Shown in pieces: positions 23,577 to 35,764 of a DNA stretch of 64,000 bases; position 1 is the first letter of the stretch, and every line of letters begins with the position of its first letter. The stretch spans positions 20,670,833 to 20,734,832 of the forward strand of contig JAJEKV010000010.1 in the NCBI GenBank assembly GCA_021234155.1, given 5' to 3'. The notes under the pieces are model-generated. The model had not been told where the DNA came from. It did no database searches and worked only from the letters and a program-made list of their open reading frames with translations. Source of the stretch: Isoetes taiwanensis. Taxonomy: Eukaryota; Streptophyta; Lycopodiopsida; Isoetales; Isoetaceae. The translations under genes were made by a program, and so were the position numbers.

Positions 23577-23587
23577 GAAGGGGAGAA
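23577..23587 (+). promoter_or_regulatory. copia polypurine tract
   Basis: GAAGGGGAGAA directly abuts the 3' LTR start, the position required for plus-strand priming. Confidence 0.85.
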
Positions 23588-24327
23588 TGATGAAAATTGA
23601 TCAGGTAATATTTGAGATACAGTTAAAATTCTTTAACAGGATTTCATTTTGGTTTACATGATCACTCTGCAAACAGTGCATATAATGTGCTTGGTCTATA
23701 CATATTTGAAGGGGAGACAGATATGGGTTATCCAGCTAAATGGAAACATTCGTATAGACATTTAACCTGTATGGTTGCTTTGCCATTGAAGGAGTAGACA
23801 TTTAACCTGTATGGTTGCTTTGCTATTGAAGGAGTAGACATTTAACCTATATGGTTGCGTTGCCTTTGAAGGAGTTTCCATTTAGCACATATTTCTATTT
23901 CAATGGTTTTAGAACCATTAAGGAAATAGTTATGGATATAGCTAAGACCTTGGCGGTCAAATGAGATTTGAACAGAAATACACGGAGAAAGATCGGTCCG
24001 GCTAATCGGTCGGACCCAAGATAAAAACAAGTAGAAGGATTTGCAGATAGCATCAGATCGGGAACTCTGAAAGGGTATTTTGCTTAATGAATCCAGAATG
24101 CGCTTGGGCTATCGAAAATAAATAGTCAAAGTTGCTACAGTTGCAGGTCATTCCCATATGAACAGTAACCTCTATGATTTTGTGCTAAAGGTGTGAATGA
24201 CTTATGAAATTTGCATAATCGAAGTTCTTCTCTTGAATTATCTTGTGACCATTGTGTTGATAAATTAAAGGTGAATATACAAGGTTATAAGTGTGATTGC
24301 ATAAAGATTATCTAGAAAATTCCTTCA
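23588..24327 (+). repeat. copia 3' LTR
   Basis: This is a 740-bp LTR nearly identical to the 5' copy from position 230 onward, with the same three 40-bp tandem units. It ends TTCCTTCA and is followed by the CATAA duplication. Compared with the 5' copy, it keeps intact CAG/CTG triplets in the first part. Confidence 0.95.
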
Positions 24328-24621
24328 CATAAATGGTATTGCAACATAACAACACCAATATCTAGAAATGATAATTGGCAAGGCACAATCTCTGTTACTA
24401 GTCTAACTGGTAAGAAAAGTGGCTCAGAAATTGAAGAGCATAACATAAATAATATAGGGTCTTGACGCGGTTTCCTTCATAACTTCTGGCTCGAGTGTCA
24501 GATTCGAGTGTTTTTTTAGTACGTTGAAAGCTAGAGATGTGAGCATTCCATCGGTGTATAATTCATATAGTTTTGTTGTGTCTATCTAGGCCGGATTTGG
24601 AGTTTACATATTTTGGCTACC

Positions 24622-25579
24622 ATGGCAAACCCTAGTTTGCCTGCTTCCGGAGCACGTTTGTTAGTCAAGAAAGTGGTAAGTGGTGCTTCTGCTTCTTCTT
24701 CTGCGCATGATATGAATTCTTCTTTGCCGCTTCCTAATTTACCCAATAATTCTCGGCTCAATCCTCTTGCTTTTGACCCTTCTCTTGTTAATATGAGTAC
24801 AAGCTTGCAACATTTCCCCCCTCTTTCTAAATTTGCATCTTTGTACTTCTCAAGAGACCACTGTAAATATTTCTACTGTTGCTTCTGCTTCTTTTTTGTC
24901 TACTTCTGCTGGATGTGTGTCCGCTCCCTCTGCTCCTTGGGGTTCTTCTGATGTTGTGGCTAGAGCACCTTCTACATGATTTAGCGATTGGATTAAACAT
25001 GATTTTACATCAAGTGTGCAATCTGCTCGTGTTTCTGCTGCATTGGATATTATGTTACAGAATAACAAGAAAGAATTGAGCTCGTATCTAAATGAGTTAC
25101 AAGCACAAGATGACCGTATGGATGTTCAATTGCCTCCTGAGGGTGTCTTCTATGAGGCACTGCGTTCAAATGCTTTTACACAGGCTGGCCTACCAGTTGT
25201 TGAAATTGATCATAATGCTCATTTGCAGTGTGTTCAGAACCTTGTGTCTCATGCAGTTGTTTGCCATTTCACTAGACAGTTTCTGGATCTCAAGAGAGTT
25301 GGATTCTGACTAAAATATCACCTTCAGAGACTGGGTCTCCCTCATTATGCATCTCTAAAAGTTTTGGATAAGGATAATAATTTCTTCTTGGTCATGTTTG
25401 ACTCTTCACTTGCAATTGACAGGCTTGTGGAACGTGGTGTTGATCCTCTTTGGGGACATTATCTTCTTTATCAGGTTTATTCTCCTGGATTCTTGCCAAG
25501 TAAGTTAGGTGCATTGCGCATGCCTTGCTGGCTTGCTGGCCCATACACTATTTATATCACAGTACTACTAGAAGAATAA
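24622..25579 (+). pseudogene. LINE ORF1-like (DUF4283-type) remnant
   Basis: The frame starts at ATG 24622 (ATGGCAAACCC) with a Ser/Ala/Pro-rich N-terminus. It shifts near 24850, continues as a Ser/Ala-rich stretch and a Leu-rich part (25016-25309), and shifts again. 25315-25579 contains FFLVMFDSSLAIDRLVERG, then W..YLLYQVYSPGFLPS and PCWLAGP. That order (FL..F....D...... G....... L....W.P.F.P... VWVRLPGLP) is typical of DUF4283 in plant LINE ORF1. In a live element this protein would coat LINE RNA. Two shifts and a TGA make this copy dead, and no RT follows. It begins about 300 bases after the copia element. Confidence 0.5.
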
Positions 25580-25689
25580 AAACTCTTTTTCTAATTTCTC
25601 GTACTTAAGAGTGTTATTCTCACCTTTTTCTTTCAGATATAGATGCAAAGGCCTTTCCGTAATGGGACAGTCCACCTCCACTTCACTAC

Positions 25690-26064
<375 letters not shown>

Positions 26065-27339
26065 AAATCATATAAATTATTTAAAATGGCCGTTTTTGAG
26101 GGTTTAATCCAAAAAATCATGGTGATTACAATTTAATATGTGCTATTTTAGCCCCAAAAAAAAAAAATTACCAATAGATCAGTATGTCAACCAGTTTTAG
26201 GGGTTACGTTCAAAACATTATAGTGATTATGATTTTATATATGCTATTTCAACAACATTTATTTCTTTTGCCACTGATGAATTGTGAACACAAGACAAAA
26301 GATATGATTTTGTAATAGATCACAAGTTAAATTACGAGCACTATCTCTGAGAAAGTGCAAGGTCTTGAAAAAGTTGTAAAAATAAAATTTTCTAGTGCGA
26401 AGTGAAGTAAAAGCACCAGAGCATACGAAATCTGTCTAGAGAAAACCTAATCAATGTTTTCAGAATTCACGTGCTATTCCAGAATAGGATTATCGGTTGC
26501 ATGTGCACTCTTACGCTATTCCGTAATAGGACCTTCCAGAATACAATAGTGTGGTAGTCATTTTTTGCAAACATTCAAAACAAAGGAGAAATATTGCATT
26601 TACTAACCAAGACAAAGCCTGTTAGGACATACATTAACCTTGATTGACCCCTTGTTGTATTCTGCATCCATATCAAGCCTAGAAGACTTAAATAGCACTT
26701 GCTTTCTCATGTTCATGCTCTATATATGTTTAAAGATTTTTAGATCAACATATGCAAGATAGCACCTAGTACAATTTATTCATCATCTATAGTCTGGTAC
26801 TCATTATCTTTTAGTCTCAATCCCAATTTTCCCATGGTCAATTGCAAACATTGGCATCCTTGGACATTTTTCCTTTTGAATCACTCATATTGCTTGCCCA
26901 ATGGTCCATATCCCTCAAAACATACATGGGTGAAAGTATGTTGTAGTGGAACACCCTGGGTGTCCCCCCGTCCCCCCTAAAAATGTGGTGGGAGATATCA
27001 AATTTGTGGTGCGATTTTAAATGTTTGTTTGGCGCTAGTGCATGTACTGCCCGGATTCAATCATTTCTTGAACTGCAACAACCCGATTCCTACGCCACCC
27101 GTCCCATTCCAATTTCCTACGCCACCCGTCCCATTCCAATCTCCACCTAACCGATTCCTAAACCCACGACCCACCCGCGCCTTTCCTGAAGCACACGGCT
27201 ATGGCGCGTAATCCGGTTGTGGATCAATCCGGTTCATACTTTGAATCATTTAATTTGGAATCAAATCTGCCTAAAATCTCAAACCGAACACGAGGTAAAA
27301 GAGAAAGAGAACTCGAGAACAAGAGCGGGATCATAAAAG
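26065..27339. other. no gene seen
   Basis: AT-rich sequence with an A13 run at 26154-26167. TTCC/GGAA palindromes lie at about 26475-26550 (CTATTCCAGAATAG). A short direct repeat of CCTACGCCACCCGTCCCATT is at 27089-27138. No exon is recognised. Confidence 0.4.
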
Positions 27340-28030
27340 ATGCCAAAGGAAAAGAAAAGGGAAGCTAAAGAAGAATTAGCAAAAATTGCATCCCGGCCGA
27401 GGAGGATCCACGAGCGGCCTCTACTAGGCGTCGGATGGTGTTGAAATTATTATCTTCATTTCATAGCACCACTAAAGGCTTGGTAGGCGGTGATAAGAAA
27501 GAGGTTTTCACGAGATTTTTACGGAAGATGACACAATGGACCGCGTACTTGGTGAAGAGCTGAAAGATTTGCAAGCCAAGAGCATTGTGGTCGACAACCT
27601 CGGGGACTTCCATTCAACTTCGAAGAAGTCTAACAGCAATGACAGGTTTAGCGACCAAGAGTAGTTGCCTTGCTATGGCCGTAAGAGGAAGCATTAATCA
27701 CAGAAAGTGCTAATCCCATCGGTGCTTTCGGGGTTTTGGTAAACTGGCTGGGTGTTCATCCTAGGAATCTTACCAAAGCAAAATTGAAGAGGGAAGAGAT
27801 AGATTGCAAAGGGGGGAAATGGGTTTTGTACAAAAGAGTTAGAAGAGCGGATGCAATTCCCAATTCATCATAGAACTTGTCGACAATTTTGGACCAAAAA
27901 TAGTAGGGTCTCTCAAATGCAAAGGATGTTAAGTTCAGGAAGATTGGAGCGAAATGTAAGAGGGATCATGCCACTCACTATCTGGAAGAATCCGCAGTTA
28001 TTTCATTTCTTCATCTTCACCACATTTTTT
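27340..28030 (+). pseudogene. 5' part of a transposon-type gene (HGKG family), broken
   Basis: An ATG at 27340 starts a basic peptide (MPKEKKREAKEELAK) that stops after about 35 codons. Coding-like pieces continue in shifting frames: TMDRVLGEELKDLQAKSIV (27534-27660), GAFGVLVNWLGVHPRNLTKA (about 27722-27790) and NAKDVKFRKIGAKCKRDHAT (about 27916-27980). The pieces fit one protein if several single-base lesions are allowed, and they lie upstream of 29090-30606 on the same strand. I read them as the N-terminal exons of that gene. No known DNA-binding domain is visible. Confidence 0.4.
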
Positions 28031-28109
28031 ATTGTTAATGTGGTATGTTGTATATATAGTTAGTGATTGCTTGTGATCGTGGTTGGTGTGGTTAGTGATT
28101 GCTTTCGTG

Positions 28110-28775
28110 GTGTGTGGTGCCTATTAATCTTTGTGATATATGATATGTCTTTGCCTAGTGTGGTGAGGCCGCGTGGTGTAAAATAAATCTTTGTAAATAT
28201 ATGCTTTGTGGTGCCTAGTGTGGTGAATAACATGGTGTAAAATACATCTTTGTAATATATGCTATGTGGTGCCTAGTGTGGTGAAAAATATGGTGAAAAA
28301 TAAATGCTCTAAATATCACGGCTTTGTGGTGCCCTAGTGTGGTGAATAATATGGTGTAAAAAATAAATCTTTAATATATATGCTATGTGGTGCCTAGTGT
28401 GGTGAATAACATGGTGTAAAATAAATCTTTGTAATATATTCTATGTGGTGCCTAGTGTGGTGAAAAGTATGGTGTAAAATAAATCTTTGTAATATATGCT
28501 ATGTGGTGCCTAGTGTGGTGAAAAATATGGTGTCCAATAAATTATATATTATATGCTTTGTGGTGCCTAGTGTGGTGAATAACGAGGTGTAAGATGAATG
28601 TCATAATATATGCTATGTGGTGCCTAGTGTGGTGAAAAATATGGTGTACAATAAATTATGTATTATATGCTTTGTGGTGCCTAGTGTGGTGAATAACGAG
28701 GTGTAAGATGAATGTACATAATATATGCTATGTGGTGCCTAGTGTGGTGGAAAATGTAGTGTGCAATAAATATCT
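28110..28775. repeat. 59-bp minisatellite, about 12 copies
   Basis: The unit starts GTGGTGCCTAGTGTGGTGAA and carries about 38 more AT-rich bases ending near ATATATGCTAT. Copies alternate between an AATAAC type and an AAAAAT type. From about 28500 on, the alternation is regular, giving a dimeric higher-order unit of about 115 bp. The array separates two coding-like regions of one gene and probably lies in an intron. Confidence 0.9.
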
Positions 28776-29089
28776 TTGATCACCTTGTTATCTTCCTTGC
28801 GGTTGCAATTGTTCAGGAAATTCAAGGCGGAACATCCTAGTGTTATGATCAAGCAGGAGGATGTTTGAAAAGGCTGAAAACCATGGTTTGTTGTAAAATT
28901 AAAAGGACTTCAATAGTTCTTCTTTGTATATACCATGTTAGAATCACGGATGCTAATAGATGGCTTCAATAGTATGAGAACTAAGCACCCAAAAAGCTGC
29001 GGTACACTTGTCGACTTTGCGGTCGGAACATATATGGTGAATCTTGAGGTCCCGAATACAAAATAAGTAGCACAAAAGTGCATGGCGGG

Positions 29090-30610
29090 GGGATCTTATG
29101 TGAAAAACTAGCTTCCAACCTTACCATAAGGGTGAGTGTAAAGAGTGTGGGATTAAGAAGTTCTCTATCTGCCCACATGAACAATCTAGTGATAGTGGCA
29201 TGGTGAAGTGGGAATACCTAGACTATGAAAAAAAAGCGTATTGAGAGATGGCGGCAAGAAGTCTAAGCTCGTTCACCAACACAATGAAACTACAAGTCTT
29301 CCAGCAGTGAACAAAATGTTGGAGAAGCTTCCAAAATTTCCTTTACACAACTTCGGATATAAGTGGCGAGGCGAGGCCGATTACAAAGAACTCCTTGATA
29401 ACTTGCACGGAGATGCTTACCTATCCGTGGTTGACTTATGAGAATTATACTTTTAAGGAGGCGAGAATGAAGTTCAGTCCATGCTATTTGGGTCAACAAC
29501 GGATAACTATATTTGTTCAAATAACCTAGCGGGTTGATTCCGCAGACGAACACCATTGAGAAGGAAACACACTACTATGTGTGTGGGATGATAGGGAACA
29601 TGACACACTTTTTGTTCAACATTGTTTTATGAAACATTTTGAGTACTTAAAGCGAAAAGGCAATGTCCCCAAAAGCGGCTATGTATTTTTTGATGGTCTT
29701 TGCATCACAATTCAAAGCGGCCAGGATCATTTTATTTTGTTGGAAGGTACGGTTGTGATCTGAGAGGTCAACATGATGTGGAACTTCTTTGGATCAAACC
29801 ATGGAAAAGGTGAACATGATGGGAAGGCGGCCAGAATTGAAAAAAGATGGATCACGGGTCTCACTGGCTTAAACATCCACGACATTAAACTAGATAATGC
29901 CCATGATGTGGTGAAAATTGCTTGAGAAACAATTTCAATGTGGTACATCCGAAATGGGGTGAAAATGGAAGAAAAGTTAGGAATACTTACGGGAAATAAA
30001 ACACGAGGATATCAACGGAAAAAGGCTTGGGGTGCGAGAGACAATTCGAAACCGAGGGCAAATTCATTGGAGTCCATGGATTCAACCTACGGGAAATCCA
30101 ACACGACTACATACCGAGAAAGCTATCATGTTTTGCAACAATTGTTTGGATGGAAAATGGGACATGTGTGAGAACAAATTGTATGTAGATGAATGGAACC
30201 TTGTAGTCGTTGAACCATCCTCCAATGTTCATCTTGGGATGTGGAAGAGACCCGCCAGTCTACCGAGGCCACTATACTCAACGTTGGCAAAAGTACTTGC
30301 GAAAGCACTTAGAGAAGGAGCGACTTTCGATTCTTTTTTAAAAGGGAATGAGGAGGATTACGTATTTTGGATGTTGCTATGCACCAAGCCAAAATTTGAA
30401 GTTGAAAATGACTTCAAGCGAAGCGGAAACTTATTTATGAGAGGTGAAACCGTTGTGGAGGGCATTTACTATAGAAAGAAGCCTCGGTCAAAGGTGATGT
30501 ATGAGTTGTTGACAAGCGAGCCAAAGTCACTTGTATTCTCTACTCAAATTTGTGCTATTGAGTTCCCATCAGAGAGATCAAGAAAGGTGCTTTCGAGCTG
30601 TTTCTGAGGC
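29090..30610 (+). pseudogene. transposon-associated protein, ENYT...HGKG family, broken
   Basis: In order, and in three frames: CKECGIKKFSICPHE (about 29126-29175); KFPLHNFGYKWRGEADY (29336-29390); an ENYTFKEANEVQSMLFG-like block (29440-29492); WDDREHDTLFVQHCFMKHF (29585-29643); and GYVFFDG. Then come MWNFFGSNHGKGEHDG (about 29776-29825) and a Cys-rich CNNCLDGKWDMC (30135-30170), with an open tail to 30606. From memory, the combined pattern C..CG....CP.E, EN.T.K...E.QS and WNFF...HGKG..DG is shared with uncharacterised proteins spread through animal and plant genomes. These behave like transposases, but I cannot give an established family name. The acidic residues in those blocks could be catalytic (inference). 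At least five frame breaks make this copy non-functional. Confidence 0.55.
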
Positions 30611-30797
30611 TAGACCCGGCGATGAGGAAAAGATTCTAGAAAACTTGCCGAGGTTTTATCGATGAAGATAGCATGTCGATGAAGAATAGTTGAACACATT
30701 CTTCTGGGTTAGGAAATGATTCAGAAATTTTGAATATATGTTGTTGTGTCTTGCCTTGTTTGGGAATAATATAAAAAACTCAATTCCATGCTCAATT

Positions 30798-30870
30798 GTT
30801 TTTTTTTTTTTTTGAGTGAATGGGGATTTTTTCATTAATTATAGAAAAAAAGGTACAACATAGTGAGTGA
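30798..30870 (-). repeat. LINE-type poly(A) 3' end (minus orientation)
   Basis: A T15 run, then GAGTGAATGGGGATTTTTTC and ATTAATTATAG. Read on the minus strand it is a TTAATGAAAA-type 3' UTR followed by poly(A). Similar ends occur at 16217 and 49126 in this window. Confidence 0.5.
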
Positions 30871-31960
30871 GCCTTTATAGGTAGGCTACTCATGATAAAG
30901 CATGCAAATAAATACAAATGAAGTAGGTCTTTGTTGAAAGCACATAGCAATGTTTTATAATACTTGATAGTAGTTGTGATATGTGTTATCTTTTAGCAAT
31001 GAAGCGAGACCAATTCTACTGAAAAAGATGTAGATGTTAATAAGATGCAGAAGTTATATGCAGATCTGTTTCTTGTCAACAAAGGGAGAGGTGCAAGTCA
31101 ATGATGTGGAAGAGTGGGGTGATTTGTGTGGAAATGGTAGGTGTTTAGGAATTCATGGTGAGCTCGGAAATTAGGCTGAAGTATAAGAGTGTTGCCATTT
31201 CCCCGTTTTAGCTCGATAATCAGCACATGCATTGGTAGTGGACATCAAAATTATCAAAGTGCCATATGCATCTGCCAGGCACCTGTAATGATAATAGCAT
31301 TTCCTGTAGTACTCAAACTGATGATCTGTCATTCTTCTGTTGTTGCTTTCCATGAACCACCATATTTGATGCATAAGATATGTGCCTCTGCAGAATTCTA
31401 TAGCCCATTCTAGTTCATCATCAGGGATATCAATTATATCTATATCGTGATGCCCCCTAAGCTGTGCTTTGTCCACATGTCATGAGTGTATTGAATATCG
31501 TGTACCAATCTACGCCACAGAAACAATCTATATTATGCGGGTTCCAGAAGTTCCAATGTCTCTGCTAAGGTTCCGCATGTAATCTCTGAATAAATTTGTA
31601 TGTTTGTGGGGACTACGGATTGTTGGTATTCAAAATCTAAGGCAAATTGCTTTCGTCCGAGAGATGCTCGGCCCGGTGGTCTCGGAAATAGAGGCTGGTA
31701 CACCATTAGCATCAATCTTGGCGAGTTTGAGATCCTCTTTGATCGAGAGAGAGTGTATCGGTTTGGAGCAAAGTAGCTGAAGTGGTTCATATCTTTTGTG
31801 AGGATCTTGGGATCGAGATGGAATGCATTAAGCGTGAGAGTAGAAGCGTCCCTTTGAGCAGCGAGGAAGGAGCATGAAATTGTGAAGGAAGCGAAAAGAG
31901 AATTTGAATTTAGGGCTGACGGGCCATGTAAAAGTTTATTTTTTGGGAAAATTAAGCCAT
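30871..31960. other. no gene supported
   Basis: A 101-codon minus-strand frame (31171-31476) is Tyr/His/Cys-containing (FEYYRKCYYHYRCLADAYG) and may be a retroelement fragment. I could not place it in a family. An open minus-strand stretch at 31533-31790 is likewise unassigned. Confidence 0.3.
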
Positions 31961-31963
31961 AAA

Positions 31964-32030
31964 TTTCACCACATGTGTCATCACATGTTTCACCACATGT
32001 TTCACCACGTGTGTTTCACTTTTCGTCTCT
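31964..32030. repeat. TTTCACCACATG short tandem repeat
   Basis: Four or five degenerate 14-16-base units built on TTTCACCACATG. The same core recurs at 34046-34112 and 36678-36760, and its reverse complement GTGGTGAA is the core of the 28.1-28.8 kb minisatellite. Confidence 0.7.
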
Positions 32031-32129
32031 TCCCAGAGGCAGAGATCCTTCTGAAACGACTTTTCCATTGAAATGCTTTCCTTTTCCTTAAATTCTCTCG
32101 GTCCCATCAATTCCTCTCATCATCCTTTG

Positions 32130-33460
32130 GTGGACAGCCCATACCTTGGGCAAAAATCATTATGGGATGGCAAAAATTAATGACCTCGGGCAACCCAAAG
32201 GCACGAGGTGCCATTCTTCTTGCTCCCGAGAGTTTACTGTTTCACACTACTTCCAGCGGACATGGCCAACTTCACCTCTTGGATCACTGCAAAGCGATGG
32301 AGTCTTGAAATGGGACAATGTCACGAGAAGAAGAAGAGCCCATGATACCTAGGCGTCTTTGTCGATTTTCACCCATGCGAGAATGGATGGACATTCTCGA
32401 ACAACGAAATTTCTCTATTCACGGATGAGAATATGACCCGCGAGAAATGTTGAAAACTCTCACGGGGAGGATGAATTGTACACCAAACCTCCCGGATCTC
32501 TCAACTTTCTCTGCTTCCACTTTGAAATTTTTACACACGGCATCTTTGGCCTATTCCTCCTACTATTGACCGGGATGCGCAAAGGTTGAAACCTTTTACG
32601 CTTAATGGCTACCAAGCCTTTACGCTAGGCGGGTTACGCTTTTGTTATGATAGGTTGTTCTGAGGAGGAACAATTCCTTCACTTGGGGATATGTTCTATC
32701 ATCACAAGGGCTTGCGGGATGCACATGGAGAAAGGCTGCTATTACGTTTGGTAACAACTTGCACCATTATGGTTTTGCTTTCCCTCGAATGGGATGAAAT
32801 AGGGTTTGGCAAAGCTGACCCGGTGGCCTTGATCTGGTGGTCATAGAAGATGACGAGGAGGAGCTAGACCCGGATCTCTTTTTGATAGGCGCCGCGGGGA
32901 ATGAAAGCAAGTGTATATAAAAAATTTTGTTGCTCATGTAATGTCTGAAAATGTTTAATAGAAATCCTAGCTTGTAATCCCGAAATGTAACCTTATGTAA
33001 TCATTTTATCGTTTAATATAAATCTTCACTCTTCAATCTCTCACTGTTTAATTGACAGGGTGAAAGTGACACACAGAAAAATTACATTAAGGATGAAACG
33101 AATGGGACAGAGAATCATTGGAAATCTGTCACATCAAATGCAAGGTCAATCATTCAAAAAGTATGGCTGTGCGAGAAAGCATTGGGGAAATCCTAAATCT
33201 AGTTTTGCATCGCGAGACATTGGCTTATCCCAATCTAGCTATGGCGAAAAAAAAGAGAAGGAGAACACGAGCACAAACAATTTCGCCCGGTTCAAATCGA
33301 TCGCATCATCGGTAGGACCTATACTGGAGCAAATAAACCAGGATCCGAGGTATTCTAGGCTTAAAACATAGGTTAATTCTGATGGGCTTAAAGAATTAGA
33401 AGCCAAAGGCGTGATAAGCGATTGCCTTTCTTTGTAGTAGATGTTGTTTTACGATGATGT
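32130..33460 (+). pseudogene. degraded plus-strand transposase-like region
   Basis: Coding-like pieces in all three frames run from about 32150. At 32830-32930 an acidic stretch (VVIEDDEEELDPDLFLIG) ends in a stop and looks like a real protein C-terminus. A second block at 33060-33371 is open for 103 codons (KVTHRKITLRMKR, then ARFKSIASSVGPILEQINQD) and continues as GLKELEAKGVISD. These may be two genes of one mobile element or two remnants. No catalytic motif can be identified with confidence. Confidence 0.3.
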
Positions 33461-34686
33461 TGTTTACACGAGATGCGGTCGGGGAGACTTAACAGGCTGA
33501 TGCGGTAAGCCGGGGTTTTGGGGGTGGCGTATGATTACGAGGATGAGTTAGCAGCTCTCTCCATGCTTGAGGAAGAGGATATGTTCATCCAACTAAAGCG
33601 GGGAAATGATCCATGCTTCAGCCATTAAAAAAGTGCTCAACGAGGCGGATGCATGGAGACACAACAACTGAGACAATACTTTATGAATCTGTATCATAAG
33701 TGGGGCCCGAAAGAAGCTCATGTTTTAGTGTTCTTTGGATTACACCAACTATTCAGCAGAAAAACTTGATGAAATCTTGAACATACTTGGAAGAAGAAGA
33801 GTTCTGAGATCTCACAATCACGAGGATCGATTGAGGCCCGATAGCGTATGTCATCATTAACCTCTTCAAAACAGCTATTATTATATCTCTAATGCATTTT
33901 GATAATACTAGAAGCTCGGGGGTTATAGTTTTCCACGATTTTTACGCATACTTCATTTCATAAGAAGTATGAACTATTCTCTAGGGTATGGTAGATTTCC
34001 ATATGTATTTCTCTCCCTTTGAAATATAAAAACAACGTTTGCATCACCACAGCTTCACCACGGTTTTCACCACATTTTTCACCACGGCTTTCACCACGAG
34101 TTTCACCATAATCGGCCGGGGGGCATTGACCATTTTGACCGGTCGAGAAAATGTAATGGCTCTCAATTCTGATAGTATCTTGGTGATTTTGGTGGCAACA
34201 ATATATGGATCCCAAATTAGGTCCCTGAATTGATATGAGGCCAAAATTCATTAAGCTACGCTTTGTGCAAAGATTCTTGCAAGGCCACTAACTTTTGCTT
34301 CAGGGGAATTACGTGTTTTTCTTTTTTTTTCTTTTGAACTCTATTTCTTTTTGAACCCGAGCCACCCATCTCATATTTTCCTATTTCTTTGGTGAGCTGG
34401 TTAACATATTTTGTTAGTGTCGCGGATCATAGATTACGCACCTTCAAATTCCTTGTTTGCATTTTATAATTAATGACAAAAGTTCACTAAGCGAGCAGTT
34501 CAGACTAAGCGAAAACGTTGTGGAAACTTCGAGAGAAACGATTAAAGCAAAACAAGTTCTATTGCAAAACAAAGGGCTATTGCAAAACAAGTTACGTCAT
34601 TAATGAAAAGCCTTTACAAAGAATAGTCCACAAGGACTATTGCCAAAAAAATTGAAACCGGGGATTACAATACAAATCTAAACTAA
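33461..34686. other. no gene supported
   Basis: Stops interrupt every frame. Apart from the TTTCACCAC cluster there is a T-rich tract (34318-34332) and a short duplication of CAAAACAAGTT at about 34545-34585. Confidence 0.35.
34046..34112. repeat. TTTTCACCACG tandem repeat, second cluster
   Basis: Five units of 12-15 bases ending in TTCACCAC(A/G), directly downstream of an AT-rich spacer. It shares its core with the clusters at 31964 and 36678. Confidence 0.7.
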
Positions 34687-35004
34687 TCAGGCGGGGGCCA
34701 TCTTGAGCTCTATATAGAGGTCATCCTCGCAGGCATACATCTTCATTTCGAGGAGTCGCTCCTCATCATCATAACCTGCATGCACCCACTCGAGCACCGC
34801 GCAGGCGGCGGCTGTGCATCCATGATGAGCTTCTCCACCTCTGGTGGAGTGAACTTGGCCACCACTGTAACCGGGCGGCCTCCTCTGGTGGAGGAAGACA
34901 CGGATCCTCTGCAGGAAGACACGGATTCCGCCGTCTTTGGCTGCGAAGGAAGCGAGCACAATGGCGGGGATAGTGTTCTGGAGTGTAGTCTTGAACTTGG
35001 CCAT
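34687..35004 (-). CDS. hypothetical protein, acidic C-terminus
   Basis: The minus-strand frame starts at ATG 35004 and encodes 105 residues. It begins MAKFKTTLQNTIPAIVLASF, passes through an Arg/Gly-rich middle and ends in an acidic aromatic tail (YDDEERLLEMKMYACEDDLY). A second frame in the middle reads VVAKFTPPEVEKLIMDA, which looks more protein-like than the Arg/Gly part. The true product may therefore include a compensated frameshift. No domain is recognised. The upstream DNA is GC-rich, as in a promoter/5' UTR. It resembles the neighbouring 35765-36230 gene in having an acidic C-terminus. Confidence 0.4.
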   Translation of the reverse strand: MAKFKTTLQNTIPAIVLASFAAKDGGIRVFLQRIRVFLHQRRPPGYSGGQVHSTRGGEAHHGCTAAACAVLEWVHAGYDDEERLLEMKMYACEDDLYIELKMAPA

Positions 35005-35764
35005 GGCGAAGTGAAGGAGATGGGCGGAATGGGGAAGGAGTGAAGGAGATGGCGAGAATAGGCGATGGGGGCCGGAATGGGCCGGAATGAAGGCTGCCGA
35101 GGGGCGGGTGTGGGAATAAAGGGATGCAAATCATAGGCATGCATACGATTTTGGGAATGAGGCAGAAGAGGAAAGGGACGTTTGCATGCATGCCACCTAG
35201 AAGTTTCTGTTTTGCATTCTCATTTTTTATGCTTCAGTTACAGAAATTTGTACTTGAATGTTGAATGAATTCCAAGGTATAACTGGATTAAACTGAATTA
35301 AACTGAATTAAACTTGCACAAGGCCTGGATTAAACTGAAGGCATAATAAAAAGGTATTACAAAACCAATTGATTAAAGCAAAAAGCGAGAATACTTGAGC
35401 AGAATACTTGAGAAATTACAACCTGAGAAAACTTGAGGAAAGGCACAAGGCCTGTATATACAAAAAAAAGGCACTAAGGCCATCATATATTACAAGGCAC
35501 TAAGGCCTGTGTTTCAAGTTTAAGGCACTAAGGCCTGTCAGACATATGGGTGAGATCAAAGAAAGGCACTAAGGCCTGTGGTATCTGTTTTTTCAAAAAA
35601 TAACAAAGGCACAAAAGGCACGTGTGGTTGAACTTGATCATAACAAAAAAAAAAAAAAACGATGGCTTCCTCGGCTCAGGGACTTCAAGCTTCATCACAG
35701 AAGAAAAGTAAAGAAAGTTAGAAAGCACAGTAAAAAGATTGCAAAAATTGAATTGCATGCTACT

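Larger units (their letters stand above)
22480..23587 (+). pseudogene. copia RNase H, split by a nested insertion
   Basis: The thumb/RNase H junction reads ILRYLKGTLHFGIMY (about 22498-22545). The catalytic region is cut at about 22640 by a 0.5-kb SINE-like insertion and resumes near 23150 with FSW. It then gives SSAEAEYNSASLAVKEIVW, DSTSCIAMSKNPVLHERSKH and GTKDQLADMLTKAL, the last standard copia blocks. The frame stops at 23600, just inside the 3' LTR, as in other copia elements. Confidence 0.9.
17970..24327 (+). mobile_element. full-length Ty1/copia LTR retrotransposon
   Basis: Two directly repeated LTRs (17970-18721 and 23588-24327) both begin TGATGAAAATTGATC and end TTCCTTCA. They are flanked by the perfect 5-bp duplication CATAA (17965-17969 and 24328-24332). 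A primer-binding site for initiator tRNA-Met follows the 5' LTR and a polypurine tract precedes the 3' LTR. The order gag, GAG-preintegrase, integrase, RT, RNase H is that of Ty1/copia (Pseudoviridae-type plant elements). Coding is broken by many small indels and a nested SINE-like insertion, so the copy cannot move by itself. It reads as one insertion event that has stayed whole. Confidence 0.95.
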
